Positions 63,390-64,000 of a DNA stretch of 64,000 nucleotides are shown piece by piece. Positions within the stretch are counted from its first letter, which is position 1, and each line of letters begins with the position of its first letter. This DNA comes from Sinotaia quadrata (Eukaryota > Mollusca > Gastropoda > Architaenioglossa > Viviparidae): assembly GCA_028829895.1 (NCBI GenBank), contig CM054181.1, positions 12,429,001-12,493,000 on the forward strand, written 5' to 3'. A program made the translations under genes and the position numbers. The notes under the pieces were generated by a model. It was not told the origin of the DNA. It searched no databases and was given only the letters and a program-made list of their open reading frames with translations.

Positions 63390-63705
63390 TAAACCAGAAC
63401 TGTTTCAGGTTAAATGTAAACCAGAATAATTTAGTTAGAAATAAACCAGTCGAATGCAACTGACGAGTAATCTAGAAACATTCAGAATAAGTAAGAGCAC
63501 AAAAATTTAAGTTATCAATAAGCCAGAAACATCATTTTATCAGAAAATCAAAACTTTTTTAGTTACTAGAAAGCTAATAGAAACATGTGTAGGTTACCAA
63601 CAAACCAGAAACTTTAAAATTACACGGAAACCAGAAATGTTCAAATTACCAGGAAACCAGTAACAATCAACTTACCAATACATCAGAAACATTCAGTGAT
63701 TCTAT
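63390..63705. repeat. degenerate ~27-bp minisatellite
   Basis: Loose units of 'accaggaaaccagaaacatt' plus 'caaatt'. Confidence 0.6.
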
Positions 63706-63854
63706 GTGCTGTTTATAAGATATATTCTATGGAAACATTATTAAAAGTAATAAAGATGGTCAACTTAGCAAATTTAATGGCAAACATTAAATATACTCGT
63801 GGGCAGCTGAGTAACAGATATGGATAAAATTACATGTAATGCCTCACCCGAATA

Positions 63855-64000
63855 TAAGCAGCAGCACTCACTAACGCACTAATTACCACGCATATGTAAC
63901 ACTCTAGAATATATTGATTACCATACATGTGTAACAGTCTAGAACATATTAATTACCATACATATATAGCACTCTTGACCATATTGATTACCATACAAAC
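63855..64000. repeat. ~33-35-bp minisatellite running off the window
   Basis: Three to four units of 'attaccatacatgtgtaaca' plus 'ctctagaatatattg'. The array continues past the right edge. Confidence 0.85.

Overview
This is a 64-kb window of an AT-rich animal genome, made mostly of tandem repeats and decayed mobile elements, with no intact protein-coding gene that I can defend. Its eukaryotic character is clear from the long microsatellites, dozens of minisatellites, splice-like signals and fragments of eukaryotic transposable elements. It resembles an invertebrate, most likely a mollusc and perhaps a cephalopod. That guess rests on overall texture: very long GATA, TG, GA and AAAG tracts, many unrelated 20-80 bp minisatellites and a low gene content. 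A chelicerate is not excluded. Nearly every open frame of 60-185 codons here is a frame through a simple repeat (YLSI, HTHT, SLSL, FLSF or 9- to 28-codon repeats) and was left out.

Layout. 0-16 kb: a chain of minisatellites with different units (about 22, 24, 26, 42, 48, 50 and 72 bp), plus a GATA array at 7.7-8.2 kb. 16.4-18.0 kb: a pseudogene of about 555 codons from a Cys/His-rich, possibly transposase-like family. 19.2-20.8 kb: the largest array, a 59-bp dimer with higher-order structure. 21.9-25.2 kb: an inverted arrangement, with a GA-rich block and one minisatellite on the left and a CT-rich block and the same minisatellite in reverse complement on the right. 25.8-55.2 kb: at least eight copies or fragments of one dispersed non-coding element, interleaved with further minisatellites. 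29.8-30.2 kb (minus strand): the best candidate for a host exon, with a TATA box, an ATG, a signal-peptide-like start and a consensus splice donor. 51.6-51.9 kb: a possible LTR. 56.8-57.2 kb: a decayed non-LTR reverse-transcriptase fragment. 57.3-64.0 kb: more minisatellites, including a pure 129-base CT tract.

How the parts relate. No operon or pathway is present. The main pattern is between repeats and the dispersed element. Different copies carry different internal segments that were amplified locally into microsatellites or minisatellites, while sister copies hold the same segment once. Exchange between arrays is also visible: a 138-bp block is shared at 13.84 kb and 15.95 kb. Copy numbers, unit lengths and array edges are read by eye and approximate unless exact positions are given.
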